From: Sphingomonas sp. SORGH_AS_0950
GTDB taxonomy: Bacteria; Pseudomonadota; Alphaproteobacteria; Sphingomonadales; Sphingomonadaceae
Direction: 5' to 3'
Assembly: GCF_030818415.1 (NCBI RefSeq)
Contig: NZ_JAUTAE010000001.1
Location: forward strand, 1,614,501 to 1,678,500
Length of the DNA: 64,000 bases
How positions within the stretch are numbered: position 1 is the first letter of the stretch; each line of letters starts with the position of its first letter. Under the pieces are notes generated by a model. The model had not been told where the DNA came from. It saw only the letters and a program-made list of their open reading frames with translations, and did no database searches. The position numbers were made by a program, and so were the translations under genes. This document shows positions 30,911 to 45,674 of the stretch, in pieces.

Positions 30911-32431
30911 ATGAGTGCGTTCGGTCGCCGTCACGGTCTGGGAAGCGGGCAAGCGGGCCGCCCCGCCTTCGGCGTCGCGCGGCCGATGCACGGCCCCGGC
31001 CCGGCTCCTCGCCCCGATGGCGATTCGGCGGCCGCCGGACAGCCGCTGTCCCCGCCCCCCTTTGCCGAGGGCCCGCGCGCCGCACCCGCCACCGCCGCCG
31101 ATGCGATGCAGCGGCTGGCCGAACGCCAGGCCGCCCCGGTCGACGGCACCGCCGCGCGCGGCGAGGGCTTCGAGGCGTCGATCCACCGGATCAAGGAACA
31201 GGTGCTCCCCCGCCTGCTCGAACGCGTCGATCCCGAGGCCGCCGCGACGCTGGGCAAGGACGAGCTGGCCGAGGAATTCCGCCCGATCATCGGCGAGGTG
31301 CTGGCCGAGCTGAAGCTGACACTCAACCGGCGCGAACAGTTCGCACTGGAAAAGGTGCTGGTCGACGAACTGCTCGGCCTGGGGCCGCTCGAGGAATTGC
31401 TGGCCGATGCCGACATCACCGACATCATGGTCAACGGTCCCGAGCAGACCTATGTCGAGCGCAAGGGCCGGCTGGAGCTCGCCCCCATCCGCTTTCGCGA
31501 CGAGGAGCATCTGTTCCAGGTCGCGCAGCGAATCGTCAACTCGGTCGGCCGCCGCGTCGACCAGACCACGCCGCTGGCCGATGCCCGCCTGAAGGACGGC
31601 AGCCGCGTCAACGTCATCGTGCCGCCGCTGTCCCTGCGCGGCACCGCCATCTCGATCCGCAAATTCTCCGCCAAGCCGATCACCATCGACATGATGGCGG
31701 CGGGCGGATCGATGAGCCAGGACATGGCGACCCTGTTGAAGATCGCGGGCGCATGCCGGTTCAACATCGTCATCTCAGGCGGCACCGGGTCGGGCAAGAC
31801 GACGATGCTGAACGCCTTGTCCAAGATGATTGACCCCGGCGAGCGCGTGCTGACCATCGAGGATGCCGCCGAGCTTCGCCTGCAACAGCCGCACTGGCTG
31901 CCGCTGGAGACGCGTCCCGCCAATCTGGAGGGCCAGGGCGAGATCTCGATTCGCGACCTGGTGAAGAACGCGCTGCGCATGCGGCCCGACCGGATCATCC
32001 TGGGCGAAATCCGCGGGAGCGAATGTTTCGACATGCTGGCCGCGATGAACACCGGCCATGACGGGTCGATGTGCACGCTCCACTCCAATTCCCCGCGCGA
32101 GGCGCTGGCCCGCATGGAGAATATGGTGATGATGTCGGACATCAAGGTGCCCAAGGACGCGATCAGCCGCCAGATCGCCGACTCGGTCGATCTGGTCATC
32201 CAGGTCAAGCGCCTGCGCGACGGCAGCCGCCGCGTGACCAACATCACCGAGGTGATCGGCATGGAAGGCCCGGTGATCGTGACCCAGGAGTTGTTCGCCT
32301 TCGCCTATCTGGACGAGGGCACCGACGGCAAGATCATCGGCGAGTTCCGCTCGGCGGGCCTGCGCCCCTATACGCTGGAAAAGGCCAAGCAGTACGGCTT
32401 TGACGAGGCGCTGCTGGAGGCATGCCTCTGA
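30911..32431 (+). CDS. cpaF: CpaF-type pilus assembly / type II-IV secretion ATPase
   Basis: Hexameric ATPase of the Tad/Flp pilus family, 506 residues. A low-complexity Pro/Ala-rich N-terminus (about residues 1-85) precedes the conserved N-terminal domain (VLVDELLGLGPLEELLADADITDIMVNGPEQTYVERKGRLE). Walker A is SGGTGSGKTTML near residue 297 and Walker B is RIILGEIRGSECFDML near residue 363, with THxH-like CTLHSN following. The ATG at 30911 has GCGGG just upstream. No other cpa/tad genes (rcpA, tadB, tadC, flp, prepilin peptidase) are adjacent, so this copy is an orphan within the window. A compound repeat follows. Confidence 0.9.
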   Translation: MSAFGRRHGLGSGQAGRPAFGVARPMHGPGPAPRPDGDSAAAGQPLSPPPFAEGPRAAPATAADAMQRLAERQAAPVDGTAARGEGFEASIHRIKEQVLPRLLERVDPEAAATLGKDELAEEFRPIIGEVLAELKLTLNRREQFALEKVLVDELLGLGPLEELLADADITDIMVNGPEQTYVERKGRLELAPIRFRDEEHLFQVAQRIVNSVGRRVDQTTPLADARLKDGSRVNVIVPPLSLRGTAISIRKFSAKPITIDMMAAGGSMSQDMATLLKIAGACRFNIVISGGTGSGKTTMLNALSKMIDPGERVLTIEDAAELRLQQPHWLPLETRPANLEGQGEISIRDLVKNALRMRPDRIILGEIRGSECFDMLAAMNTGHDGSMCTLHSNSPREALARMENMVMMSDIKVPKDAISRQIADSVDLVIQVKRLRDGSRRVTNITEVIGMEGPVIVTQELFAFAYLDEGTDGKIIGEFRSAGLRPYTLEKAKQYGFDEALLEACL

Positions 32432-32459
32432 CGCCGATCGACATTCAGCGATGCCTTAT

Positions 32460-32668
32460 CCTTCCCTCGCCCCTCGCAGAGGGGAGAGGGTTGCGCAGAC
32501 TTGGTCTTTGCGAGAGCAAAGGCTTAGTCGGAGCTCGGTGAGGGGTGGGCGCTCGCTTGGCGAGCGCGCGAGCCCTTGGGCTCGCTCAACCCCTCACCCA
32601 AGCTGCGCTAGCCAGCACGCTGGCAAGCTTCGCTAACCCTCTCCCCTGTCCAGGGGAGAGGGAAGAAG
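32460..32668. repeat. Large compound palindromic repeat, about 210 bases
   Basis: Terminal hairpins at 32464-32490 and 32637-32662 (CCCTCTCCCC/GGGGAGAGGG type) and internal GGTGAGGGG / CCCCTCACC segments make an inverted repeat like that at 24314-24424. A longer centre contains further palindromes, e.g. GCGCTCGC..GCGAGCGC. It fills the gap between cpaF and the aspartyl protease gene. Nothing gene-like is seen in it. Confidence 0.8.
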
Positions 32669-32758
32669 AAGCAATACTGAATGTCGATCCGACCTAACAC
32701 CGGGCGCACGCGATTTCCCGCGCGCGCAGCTGCGGGCTGGGCTAGGCGTTGGGGCACG

Positions 32759-34009
32759 ATGCCTCGCCTCTTCTATCTGCTCCCCGTCCCGTTCCTGCTG
32801 GCCACCGCGATGGCGGTCCCCCGTGCCGATCAGGCTTCCAAGCCCGCCGCGTCCGGTGCCGGGGCGGACGATATCGTCGCCGCCGCCGCGCGCGATCCGG
32901 GGGTCCAGACCCTGGCCCCCGATGCCGAGCAACGCTGGATCCCCTTTCAGCTGACCCCCGGAAACCAGATCCGCTTCGCCATGACGATCGACGGGCAGCG
33001 CGTCTCGGCGATCCTCGACACCGGGGTCAGCTTCACCCTGTTGTCCAAGAGTTCGCCCGTCGCCGCCAAAGCCAAAGTGCGCCCCGGCGGAGAGGCCAGC
33101 GCGATCGGCGGCGCGGTGGCGGTCGGATGGATGCCGACCCGCACCCTAGCGCTGGGCGGTCTGACCCGCAGGGGCGGCGGCGTGGTGGTCGCACCGCTGC
33201 CCGCGCTGGCGACCGGGGATGCGACGCCGGTCGACCTGCTGGTCGGGCGCGACCTGCTGGCCGCCCATGCGCTCGACATCGACTATGGTGCCAAGCGCTT
33301 CCGCCTGATCCCCTCGGGCCGGATGCCCTTTACCGGGGCGACGGCGCCGCTGAGCGTCTCGACCGAGCGGCGCGTCTATGAAAGCGCGGTCGGCCTGGGG
33401 GCGGCCAAGCTGTCGCCGGTGATCGTGGACACGGGGGACGGATCGTCGCTGACCGTGACCCAGGCGGGATGGCGCGCGGCGCGGTTGTCCGCGCTGCCGA
33501 CGACGACCGCGATCGGCTTCGGGCTGGCGGGGGCCAGTATCAACGATCTGGCGATCGTCCCCACGGTCCGGCTGGGCACGCTGACCGCGAGGGAGGTCGA
33601 GGTGCGGATCGAGCCCGCGCAGGGGTTCAGCGAATCGGTCGGCGCGGCGGGACGGATCGGGTCGGGCTTTCTCCAGCGCTACCGCGTCCTGCTCGATCCC
33701 GGCGCGGGGCGGATGATCCTGTCGCCCGGCCCCGATGCGGACAAGCCCATGCTGCGCTCGACGGCGGGGCTGTTGATGGGCGTGGCGGGCGACCGGCTGC
33801 GCGTGCTGCACGTCATGCGCGGCGGCCCGGCGGCGAAGACCGGCTGGCGCGACGGCGACACCATCTGCGCCATCGACGGACAGCCGATCCCCAAGGACTA
33901 TGTCGACAGCCCCCTCGCCCGCTGGACGGTCGGCAAGCCCGGCACCGTCGTCCGCCTGCGCACCTGCGACGGGCAGGATCGCTCGCTGACGCTGGCGCGC
34001 TTCTATTGA
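32759..34009 (+). CDS. Secreted retropepsin-like aspartic protease with C-terminal PDZ domain
   Basis: The 416-residue product has a signal peptide (MPRLFYLLPVPFLLATAMAVPRA). Two retropepsin-like units carry catalytic DTG motifs, AILDTGVSFTLLSK near residue 84 and VIVDTGDGSSLTV near residue 223. A PDZ-like domain covers about residues 335-416 (GGPAAKTGWRDGDTICAIDGQPIP). It is likely a periplasmic peptidase; two DTG units in one chain would form a pseudo-dimeric active site. The substrate is unknown. The ATG at 32759 is chosen because the signal peptide begins there; an in-frame ATG at 32681 would add a basic leader. It converges on the holin gene. Confidence 0.8.
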   Translation: MPRLFYLLPVPFLLATAMAVPRADQASKPAASGAGADDIVAAAARDPGVQTLAPDAEQRWIPFQLTPGNQIRFAMTIDGQRVSAILDTGVSFTLLSKSSPVAAKAKVRPGGEASAIGGAVAVGWMPTRTLALGGLTRRGGGVVVAPLPALATGDATPVDLLVGRDLLAAHALDIDYGAKRFRLIPSGRMPFTGATAPLSVSTERRVYESAVGLGAAKLSPVIVDTGDGSSLTVTQAGWRAARLSALPTTTAIGFGLAGASINDLAIVPTVRLGTLTAREVEVRIEPAQGFSESVGAAGRIGSGFLQRYRVLLDPGAGRMILSPGPDADKPMLRSTAGLLMGVAGDRLRVLHVMRGGPAAKTGWRDGDTICAIDGQPIPKDYVDSPLARWTVGKPGTVVRLRTCDGQDRSLTLARFY

Positions 34010-34013
34010 GCCG

Positions 34014-34286
34014 CTATCGCCGCTTTCCCCATTCGCGCGCCACCGTATAGCCCAGATAGCCGGTGCCGAAGAGCGCATAGAGCGGCTCGGGTATGGCGGC
34101 GAGATATTGCGCCATGCCCCGGATCATCGCCGCAGCCATGGCGGGCCGCAGACCGGCGAGCAGCCCCATCGGGATGCTCCACAGCAGCAGCGCGTACATG
34201 ACATAGAGGAAGGTCGGCCGCGCCCGGCGGGTCCAGGCATCGCCACCCTCCCCCGCCGCATCGTCGATGCCGTCGCCGCCGGTCAC
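34014..34286 (-). CDS. Holin-family membrane protein
   Basis: A 90-residue protein with an acidic N-terminus, then TRRARPTFLYVMYALLLWSIPMGLLAGL (first membrane segment with the typical RPxFxYVMY pattern of three-TM holins). Further hydrophobic segments lie around residues 48-62 and 68-82, and the tail REWGKRR is basic. It starts at GTG 34286 and overlaps the stop of the endolysin gene (GTGA), so the two are coupled. Holins form membrane lesions that release endolysin. No other phage genes are nearby. Confidence 0.75.
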   Translation of the reverse strand: MTGGDGIDDAAGEGGDAWTRRARPTFLYVMYALLLWSIPMGLLAGLRPAMAAAMIRGMAQYLAAIPEPLYALFGTGYLGYTVAREWGKRR

Positions 34287-34843
34287 GACAGCCGGTCCGC
34301 GAGCCAGCCGTACAGGAACGCCTCATTGGCGGGCCGCCGCTCGGCGAGCGTCAGATAGCGTTCGCCCTGCAACGCCTCGACCGCCTTCAGCAGCACGGTC
34401 TCGCCCGCCGCCCCGCGATGGCGCAGGAACGCGGCCAGCGCGGCCAGCGTGGCGGGGCCGATCCGCCCGTCGGGCACCAGGTCGGGATAGTCGCGCCCGC
34501 CGCGGTTCAGGGCGGTCAGCGCGCGTTGCAGGAACCCGGCCGCCACCCCCGGCCCCATGTTGACGCCGGTGTCGAACAGCTCCTCGGCCAGCGTCGGGGC
34601 CAGCGCGCCCACCCGGTCGAGCCCCGGCGCGGTCCAATAGAGCCGCCGATAGATCGCCTCCGCCCGCGCCAGCGGCAGGCGGCGCATCGGCCCGGTATAG
34701 CCGTCGGCGCGCGCGACCGTCTCGGTGATGCCGAACCGCGTCGCGCCGCCCCGGTCGGCGGGGTGATCGCTGTAATCGCCCTCGCGCGCGATCACCTGTG
34801 CGATCAGCGCATCGACCCCCGCCGTCTTGTTCCCCTGTCCCAT
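34283..34843 (-). CDS. Glycoside hydrolase family 108 endolysin
   Basis: Predicted peptidoglycan muramidase of 186 residues. The N-terminal catalytic domain has IAREGDYSDHPADRGGATRFGIT, with the catalytic Glu in REGDY near residue 20. The C-terminal peptidoglycan-binding-like part has NMGPGVAAGFLQRALTALNRGG and PDGRIGPATLAAL. No signal peptide is present, so a holin would be needed for export. The ATG at 34843 is preceded by GGGAGG at good spacing. It is coupled to the downstream holin gene. In Rhodobacter capsulatus the gene transfer agent lysis genes are also an isolated endolysin-holin pair, which suggests a similar role here (inference). Confidence 0.85.
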   Translation of the reverse strand: MGQGNKTAGVDALIAQVIAREGDYSDHPADRGGATRFGITETVARADGYTGPMRRLPLARAEAIYRRLYWTAPGLDRVGALAPTLAEELFDTGVNMGPGVAAGFLQRALTALNRGGRDYPDLVPDGRIGPATLAALAAFLRHRGAAGETVLLKAVEALQGERYLTLAERRPANEAFLYGWLADRLS

Positions 34844-34901
34844 ATCACCCTCCCATGACAGGAGGGAAAGAACCATATCGGTTCGCTGTAGGACAGGGAT
34901 T

Positions 34902-35807
34902 TTATGCCTGGGGCAGGACGCTGCGCGCCAAGGCCAGCGTGCCCAGCGGCCCCGCCTGGTCGCCCAGCTGCGCATGGACGATCCGGTTGGCGACCTGTGC
35001 GGCGTCGACGAAGGGCAGATAGCCCGACAGCTTCTCGACCGTGGCGGCCCGCACCATGTCGAGCAGGTGCGGCTGGCCCACGCCCACGCCGCCGCCGATG
35101 ACGATTCGCCCGCAGGCCAGCGTCAGGAACAGTCCGGCAAAGCTCTCCGCCAGCGCATCGGCGACGAAGCCCCAGACGGGATCGTCCGCCGCCAGCTCCT
35201 GGGCGGGCTTGCCCGCGCGCGCGGCGATGGCGGGGCCCGCCACCAGTCCTTCCAGGCAATCGCCGTGGAACGGGCAGGAACCCGCAAAGGTGTCGCCCGG
35301 CACCCGGCGGACGCGGACATGGCCCGCCTCGGGGTGCATCCGGCCCGACACCGGCTGGCCGTTGACGATGATGCCCATGCCGACGCCGGTGCCGATGGTG
35401 ACATAGACATGGTCGGACAGGCCGCGCGCCGCGCCCCATTGCCCCTCGGCCAGCGCCGCGCCGGTCACGTCGGTATGGATCGCGACGCGATCGCCAAAGC
35501 CCTCGGCCAGCGCGCCCGCCACGTCCGCACCCGCCCAGCCCGGCTTGGGGGTGGCAAGCATATGGCCATAGTCCATGCCGGTCTTGTCCAGCGCGATCGG
35601 GCCGAAGCTGCCGATGCCGAGCGCCTCGGGCCGATATTCGTCGCGCCATTCGGCCAGACGCTGGCGCAGCGCGGCCAGCGTGACGGCGGGCGTGGTCGTC
35701 GGCAACCGCTCGGATACCAGAATGTCCCGTCCGCGCCCGATCAGTACAATCGATTTCGTACCGCCAAGCTCGACCCCCGCGACGATCCGATCCTGTGCCT
35801 CGGTCAT
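34902..35807 (-). CDS. ROK-family sugar kinase, probably fructokinase
   Basis: Cytoplasmic ROK kinase of 301 residues. The N-terminal phosphate-binding motif is AGVELGGTKSIVLIG near residue 10. TIGTGVGMGIIVNGQ lies near residue 137. The ROK zinc motif is HPEAGHVRVRR followed by CPFHGDCLEGLVAGPAI near residues 158-190. The CPFHGDC spacing and the GSFGPIALD block fit fructokinase. A GGGAG motif precedes the ATG. It lies 58 bases upstream of the endolysin gene on the same strand, probably without functional link. Confidence 0.85.
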   Translation of the reverse strand: MTEAQDRIVAGVELGGTKSIVLIGRGRDILVSERLPTTTPAVTLAALRQRLAEWRDEYRPEALGIGSFGPIALDKTGMDYGHMLATPKPGWAGADVAGALAEGFGDRVAIHTDVTGAALAEGQWGAARGLSDHVYVTIGTGVGMGIIVNGQPVSGRMHPEAGHVRVRRVPGDTFAGSCPFHGDCLEGLVAGPAIAARAGKPAQELAADDPVWGFVADALAESFAGLFLTLACGRIVIGGGVGVGQPHLLDMVRAATVEKLSGYLPFVDAAQVANRIVHAQLGDQAGPLGTLALARSVLPQA

Positions 35808-35914
35808 TCCATTCTCCCGCCAGACTCTTATTCGCTAAGATGTGCGCGCCTGCGCGAAACCGCGCGTCGCGGTCAAGAGCGAGGCTGCAAAAAGCCTGGC
35901 GGGAACGGGACGGT

Positions 35915-36904
35915 TCAGCCCACGCCGGTACCGCCCGAGGCGCCGAACACCTGCCCCGTGGCATAGCTTTGTTCGGGCGCGGCCAGCGTCACATAGGTCG
36001 CCGCCAGCTCGGCGGGCTGGCCCGGACGGCCCAGCGGCGTATCCTCGCCAAAGCTCGCCACCTTGTCGGTCGGCTGCCCGCCCGAGGGCTGGAGCGGGGT
36101 CCAGAACGGACCCGGCGCGACCGCATTCACCCGGATGCCCTTGGGGCCGAGCTGCTTGGCGAGCGACTTGGCGAAGGCGACATTGGCCGCCTTGGTCTGG
36201 GCATAGTCGAACAGATTGCCCGAGGGCTGGAACGCCTGGACCGAGGCGGTGATGATGATCGCCGATCCGGGCTTCAGATGCGGCAGCGCCGCCTTGGTGA
36301 TCCAGAAGGGCGCATAGATATTGGTCTTCATCGTCCAGTCGAACGCCGCCTCGTCCAGATCGGCGAGGTCCTCGACCGATTGCTGGCGCCCGGCATTGTT
36401 GACCAATATGTCCAGCCCGCCCAACTCGCGCACCGCATTGGCGACCAGCTTGCGGCAAAAGGCGGGATCGCGAATGTCGCCGGGGATGGCCACGCCCTTG
36501 CGCCCCTCGGCGCGGATCAGCGCGATGACCTCGCGCGCGTCCGATTCCTCGGCGGGCAGATAGTTGATCGCGACATCGGCGCCCTCGCGCGCATAGGCGA
36601 TGGCGGCGGCGCGCCCGATTCCCGAATCGCCGCCGGTGATCAACGCCTTGCGCCCCGACAGCCGCCCCGAGCCGCGATAGCTCTTCTCGCCATGGTCGGG
36701 CAGCGGCTGCATCTTGCTGGCGAGGCCAGGCCAGGCCTGGGGCTGGCGGGGAAAGGGCGGCCTGGGGTAACGGTTGACCGGGTCCTGCACGGTGTTGACC
36801 GGCGTGGCCGCGGGGCCGGTGGCCTGCGCCGCGACCGCAGGGGCCGCGACGGCCGCTGCCGCTCCACCGAGGACAGCGCGCCGCGATGCCGAAATCTTGT
36901 CCAT
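35915..36904 (-). CDS. SDR-family oxidoreductase with an N-terminal Tat-like signal
   Basis: Short-chain dehydrogenase/reductase of 329 residues. The cofactor motif is TGGDSGIGRA near residue 90. NNAG lies near residue 168, the catalytic Ser in ITASVQ near residue 218 and Tyr-Lys in DYAQTK near residue 232. It resembles the YghA-like SDRs that carry a Pro-rich N-terminal extension (VNRYPRPPFPRQPQAWPGLASKMQPLPDHGE). Unusually, the first 27 residues form a signal-like segment (SRRAVLGGAAAAVAAPAVAA) with a twin-arginine pattern. That suggests export of a folded NAD(P)-dependent enzyme or a prosequence. The substrate is unknown. The ATG at 36904 is the natural start. Confidence 0.85.
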   Translation of the reverse strand: MDKISASRRAVLGGAAAAVAAPAVAAQATGPAATPVNTVQDPVNRYPRPPFPRQPQAWPGLASKMQPLPDHGEKSYRGSGRLSGRKALITGGDSGIGRAAAIAYAREGADVAINYLPAEESDAREVIALIRAEGRKGVAIPGDIRDPAFCRKLVANAVRELGGLDILVNNAGRQQSVEDLADLDEAAFDWTMKTNIYAPFWITKAALPHLKPGSAIIITASVQAFQPSGNLFDYAQTKAANVAFAKSLAKQLGPKGIRVNAVAPGPFWTPLQPSGGQPTDKVASFGEDTPLGRPGQPAELAATYVTLAAPEQSYATGQVFGASGGTGVG

Positions 36905-36987
36905 AATCCCGTTCCTTGCCGAAAAGCCGCCCGCCCCACCCGAACAGGTGCGGCGAATGACAGTTCCGTCATGAAACGGGTAAAGGG

Positions 36988-43813
<6,826 letters not shown>

Positions 43814-43840
43814 CACCCTTCCCTCAGCCACAATAGCACC

Positions 43841-43926
43841 ACCCCGGCGAAGGCCGGGGTCCAGTTTCGGCGTTCCATCGGGCGCCCCACGAGCGACACG
43901 GCAACTGGGCCCCGGCCTCCGCCGGG
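43841..43926. repeat. Palindromic repeat upstream of the cobalamin riboswitch
   Basis: ACCCCGGCGAAGGCCGGGGT at 43841-43860, continued by CCAGTT, is mirrored by AACTGG and CCCCGGC..GCCGGGG at 43902-43926. Arms of about 25 bases enclose about 35 bases. It follows the S9 peptidase gene and may end its transcript. Confidence 0.75.
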
Positions 43927-43994
43927 GCGGACGGCGGGGGTTGGGAAGGGAATAGCGGTGTTGCCTCCCGCCCTCCCCGCGCCTATCGCTCGCC

Positions 43995-44152
43995 CTGCGA
44001 CAGGTTCCCCTTCGGGGGATGAAAAGGGAATGGGGTGCGATGCCCCGGCTGCCCCTGCAACTGTAAGCGGCGAGCCATCCGCCATGACGCCATTGGGGAA
44101 ACCCGAGAAGGCGGCGGACCGGCACCGACCCGCGAGCCAGGAGACCTGCCCG
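43995..44152 (+). ncRNA. Cobalamin riboswitch
   Basis: The conserved elements are present in order. AGGGAATGGGGTGCGATGCC at 44025-44044 is followed by the B12-box core GCCCCTGCAACTGTAAGCGG at 44051-44070. GCCATTGGGG-type and GAGAAGGCGG segments lie at about 44089-44115, and the closing GAGCCAGGAGACCTGCC at 44134-44150. It lies on the plus strand about 110 bases before the DUF1636 gene, and should repress DUF1636-cobT-cobC-cobS when adenosylcobalamin is high. Edges are approximate. Confidence 0.95.
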
Positions 44153-44259
44153 TCGCGGTCGTCTTTCGGCCGGTCAGGGTGTACCGGGCGGACGGGGCTA
44201 TCCCCTCGCGCGACGACAGCGCCTTTGTGGAGACATGCCCCGATGACCGAGCCCTGTTC

Positions 44260-44667
44260 ATGCTGAAACCCGCCGCGAACGGTCCCGCCGTGGTCGCCTG
44301 CAACACCTGTCGCCTGTCCGACGATGCGCGCGAGGACGCCGAAGGGCGGCGCGGCGGCGCGCTGCTGGTCGAGGCGTTGCGCGCGGTGAAAGCCTCCGAC
44401 CCGGCCTATGCGGATGTGGCGGTCGAGGAGATGCCCTGCCTCTTTGCCTGCCAGTCCTTCTGCACGGTCCATCTTCGCTGCCCCGGCAAGGTCGGCTATG
44501 TGATGGGCAAATTCGCCCCCGACGAGGAGGCCGCGCGTGCGATCCTGGACTATGCGCGCGCCTATGCCGACAGCGATTGGGGACAGGTGCCGTACAAGCA
44601 ATGGCCGCAAGGGGTGAAGGGCCATTTCCTGACCCGCACGCCGCCCGAGGGATTCATCGTCGAATGA
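44260..44667 (+). CDS. DUF1636 family protein, first gene of the riboswitch operon
   Basis: A 135-residue soluble protein of a family I recognise as DUF1636. It has a Cys-rich core: CNTCR near residue 14, then MPCLFACQSFCTVHLRCPGKVGYVMG near residues 60-85, with up to six cysteines, which suggests a metal or iron-sulfur site. It ends DWGQVPYKQWPQGVKGHFLTRTPP. DUF1636 genes recur in cobalamin gene clusters, but no reaction is assigned. Candidate roles are a cobalt or Fe-S helper for the pathway (inference). The ATG at 44260 is chosen; a GTG at 44227 is possible. The stop overlaps cobT (ATGA). Confidence 0.8.
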   Translation: MLKPAANGPAVVACNTCRLSDDAREDAEGRRGGALLVEALRAVKASDPAYADVAVEEMPCLFACQSFCTVHLRCPGKVGYVMGKFAPDEEAARAILDYARAYADSDWGQVPYKQWPQGVKGHFLTRTPPEGFIVE

Positions 44668-45674
44668 GCGCTTTCCCGACCATCGCCAGCTTCGAGACGA
44701 CCCTGGCCGTGTTGCCCGCGCCGGATACCGGCGCGCGCGACGCCGCCGCGCGGCGGCAGGGACAGCTGACCAAGCCGCCGGGCTCGCTCGGACGGCTGGA
44801 GGACATCGCGATCTTCCTGGCCGGATGGCAGGGGCGCGAGCGGCCCCGGATCGATCGCGGTCGCGCGGTGATCTTCGCGGGCAATCACGGCGTGGTCGCG
44901 CGCGGGGTCAGCGCCTTTCCGGCGGAAGTGACCGCGCAGATGGTCGCCAATTTCGCCGCCGGGGGCGCCGCGATCAACGCGCTGGCCGCCGCCGCCGGGC
45001 TGGACCTGTCGGTCGTGCCGCTCGACCTCGACCGGCCGACGGTCGACTTCACCACCGGCCCGGCGATGAGCGAGGCGGAATGCCTGGCCGCGCTGTCGGC
45101 GGGGGCGGCGGCGGTCGGCGATGCCGACCTGCTGGTGCTGGGCGAGATGGGGATCGGCAACACCACCCCCGCCGCCGCGCTGGCCGCCGCCAGTTTCGGG
45201 GGCGATCCCGCCGACTGGGTCGGTCCCGGCACCGGGGTGGATGCACGCGGCCTGTCGCGCAAGGCGACGGTGGTGGCCGAGGGGCTGGCGCTGCACCACG
45301 AGCATCTGACCAGCGCGTTCGAGCTGCTGCGCCGTCTGGGCGGGCGGGAGATCGCGGCGATGGCGGGGGCGATCCTGACGGCACGCACCCGCGGCGTGCC
45401 GGTGGTGCTGGACGGCTTCATCGGCACCGCCGCGATCGCGCCGCTGGCGCTGGTCAATCCCGCGATCACCGCCCATTGCCTGGCGGGCCATTGCTCGGCG
45501 GAGCCCGGCCATATCCGGCTGCTCGACCGGCTGGACCTTGCGCCGATCCTGTCGCTGAACATGCGGCTGGGCGAGGCGAGCGGTGCGGCGGTGGCGGTCC
45601 AGGTCATCCGCGCGGCGCTGGCGGCGCATGACGGCATGGCGACCTTTGCCGAGGCGGGCGTGGCGAGCGCGTGA
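44664..45674 (+). CDS. cobT: Nicotinate-nucleotide-dimethylbenzimidazole phosphoribosyltransferase
   Basis: Makes alpha-ribazole phosphate from nicotinate mononucleotide and dimethylbenzimidazole for the lower ligand of B12 (called CobU in Pseudomonas denitrificans). The 336-residue product has LTKPPGSLGRLEDIAIFLAGWQG near residue 38. FAGNHGVVARGVSAFP follows near residue 72 and LGEMGIGNTTPAAAL near residue 158. The catalytic-region Glu is in HCSAEPGHIRLLDRL near residue 278. ATGA overlap with the DUF1636 gene and GTGA overlap with cobC show coupling. Confidence 0.95.
   Translation: MSAFPTIASFETTLAVLPAPDTGARDAAARRQGQLTKPPGSLGRLEDIAIFLAGWQGRERPRIDRGRAVIFAGNHGVVARGVSAFPAEVTAQMVANFAAGGAAINALAAAAGLDLSVVPLDLDRPTVDFTTGPAMSEAECLAALSAGAAAVGDADLLVLGEMGIGNTTPAAALAAASFGGDPADWVGPGTGVDARGLSRKATVVAEGLALHHEHLTSAFELLRRLGGREIAAMAGAILTARTRGVPVVLDGFIGTAAIAPLALVNPAITAHCLAGHCSAEPGHIRLLDRLDLAPILSLNMRLGEASGAAVAVQVIRAALAAHDGMATFAEAGVASA

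Noticed and set aside
32460..32668. Possible CRISPR or tandem array
   Set aside because: The hairpins differ in length and spacing and are inverted, not direct repeats with spacers.
44035..44259. N-terminal extension of the DUF1636 protein
   Set aside because: The frame is open upstream but overlaps the riboswitch core; translation from there is implausible.
43958..44266. A 102-codon frame over the cobalamin riboswitch
   Set aside because: The bases are explained by the conserved riboswitch structure; the peptide has no coding character.
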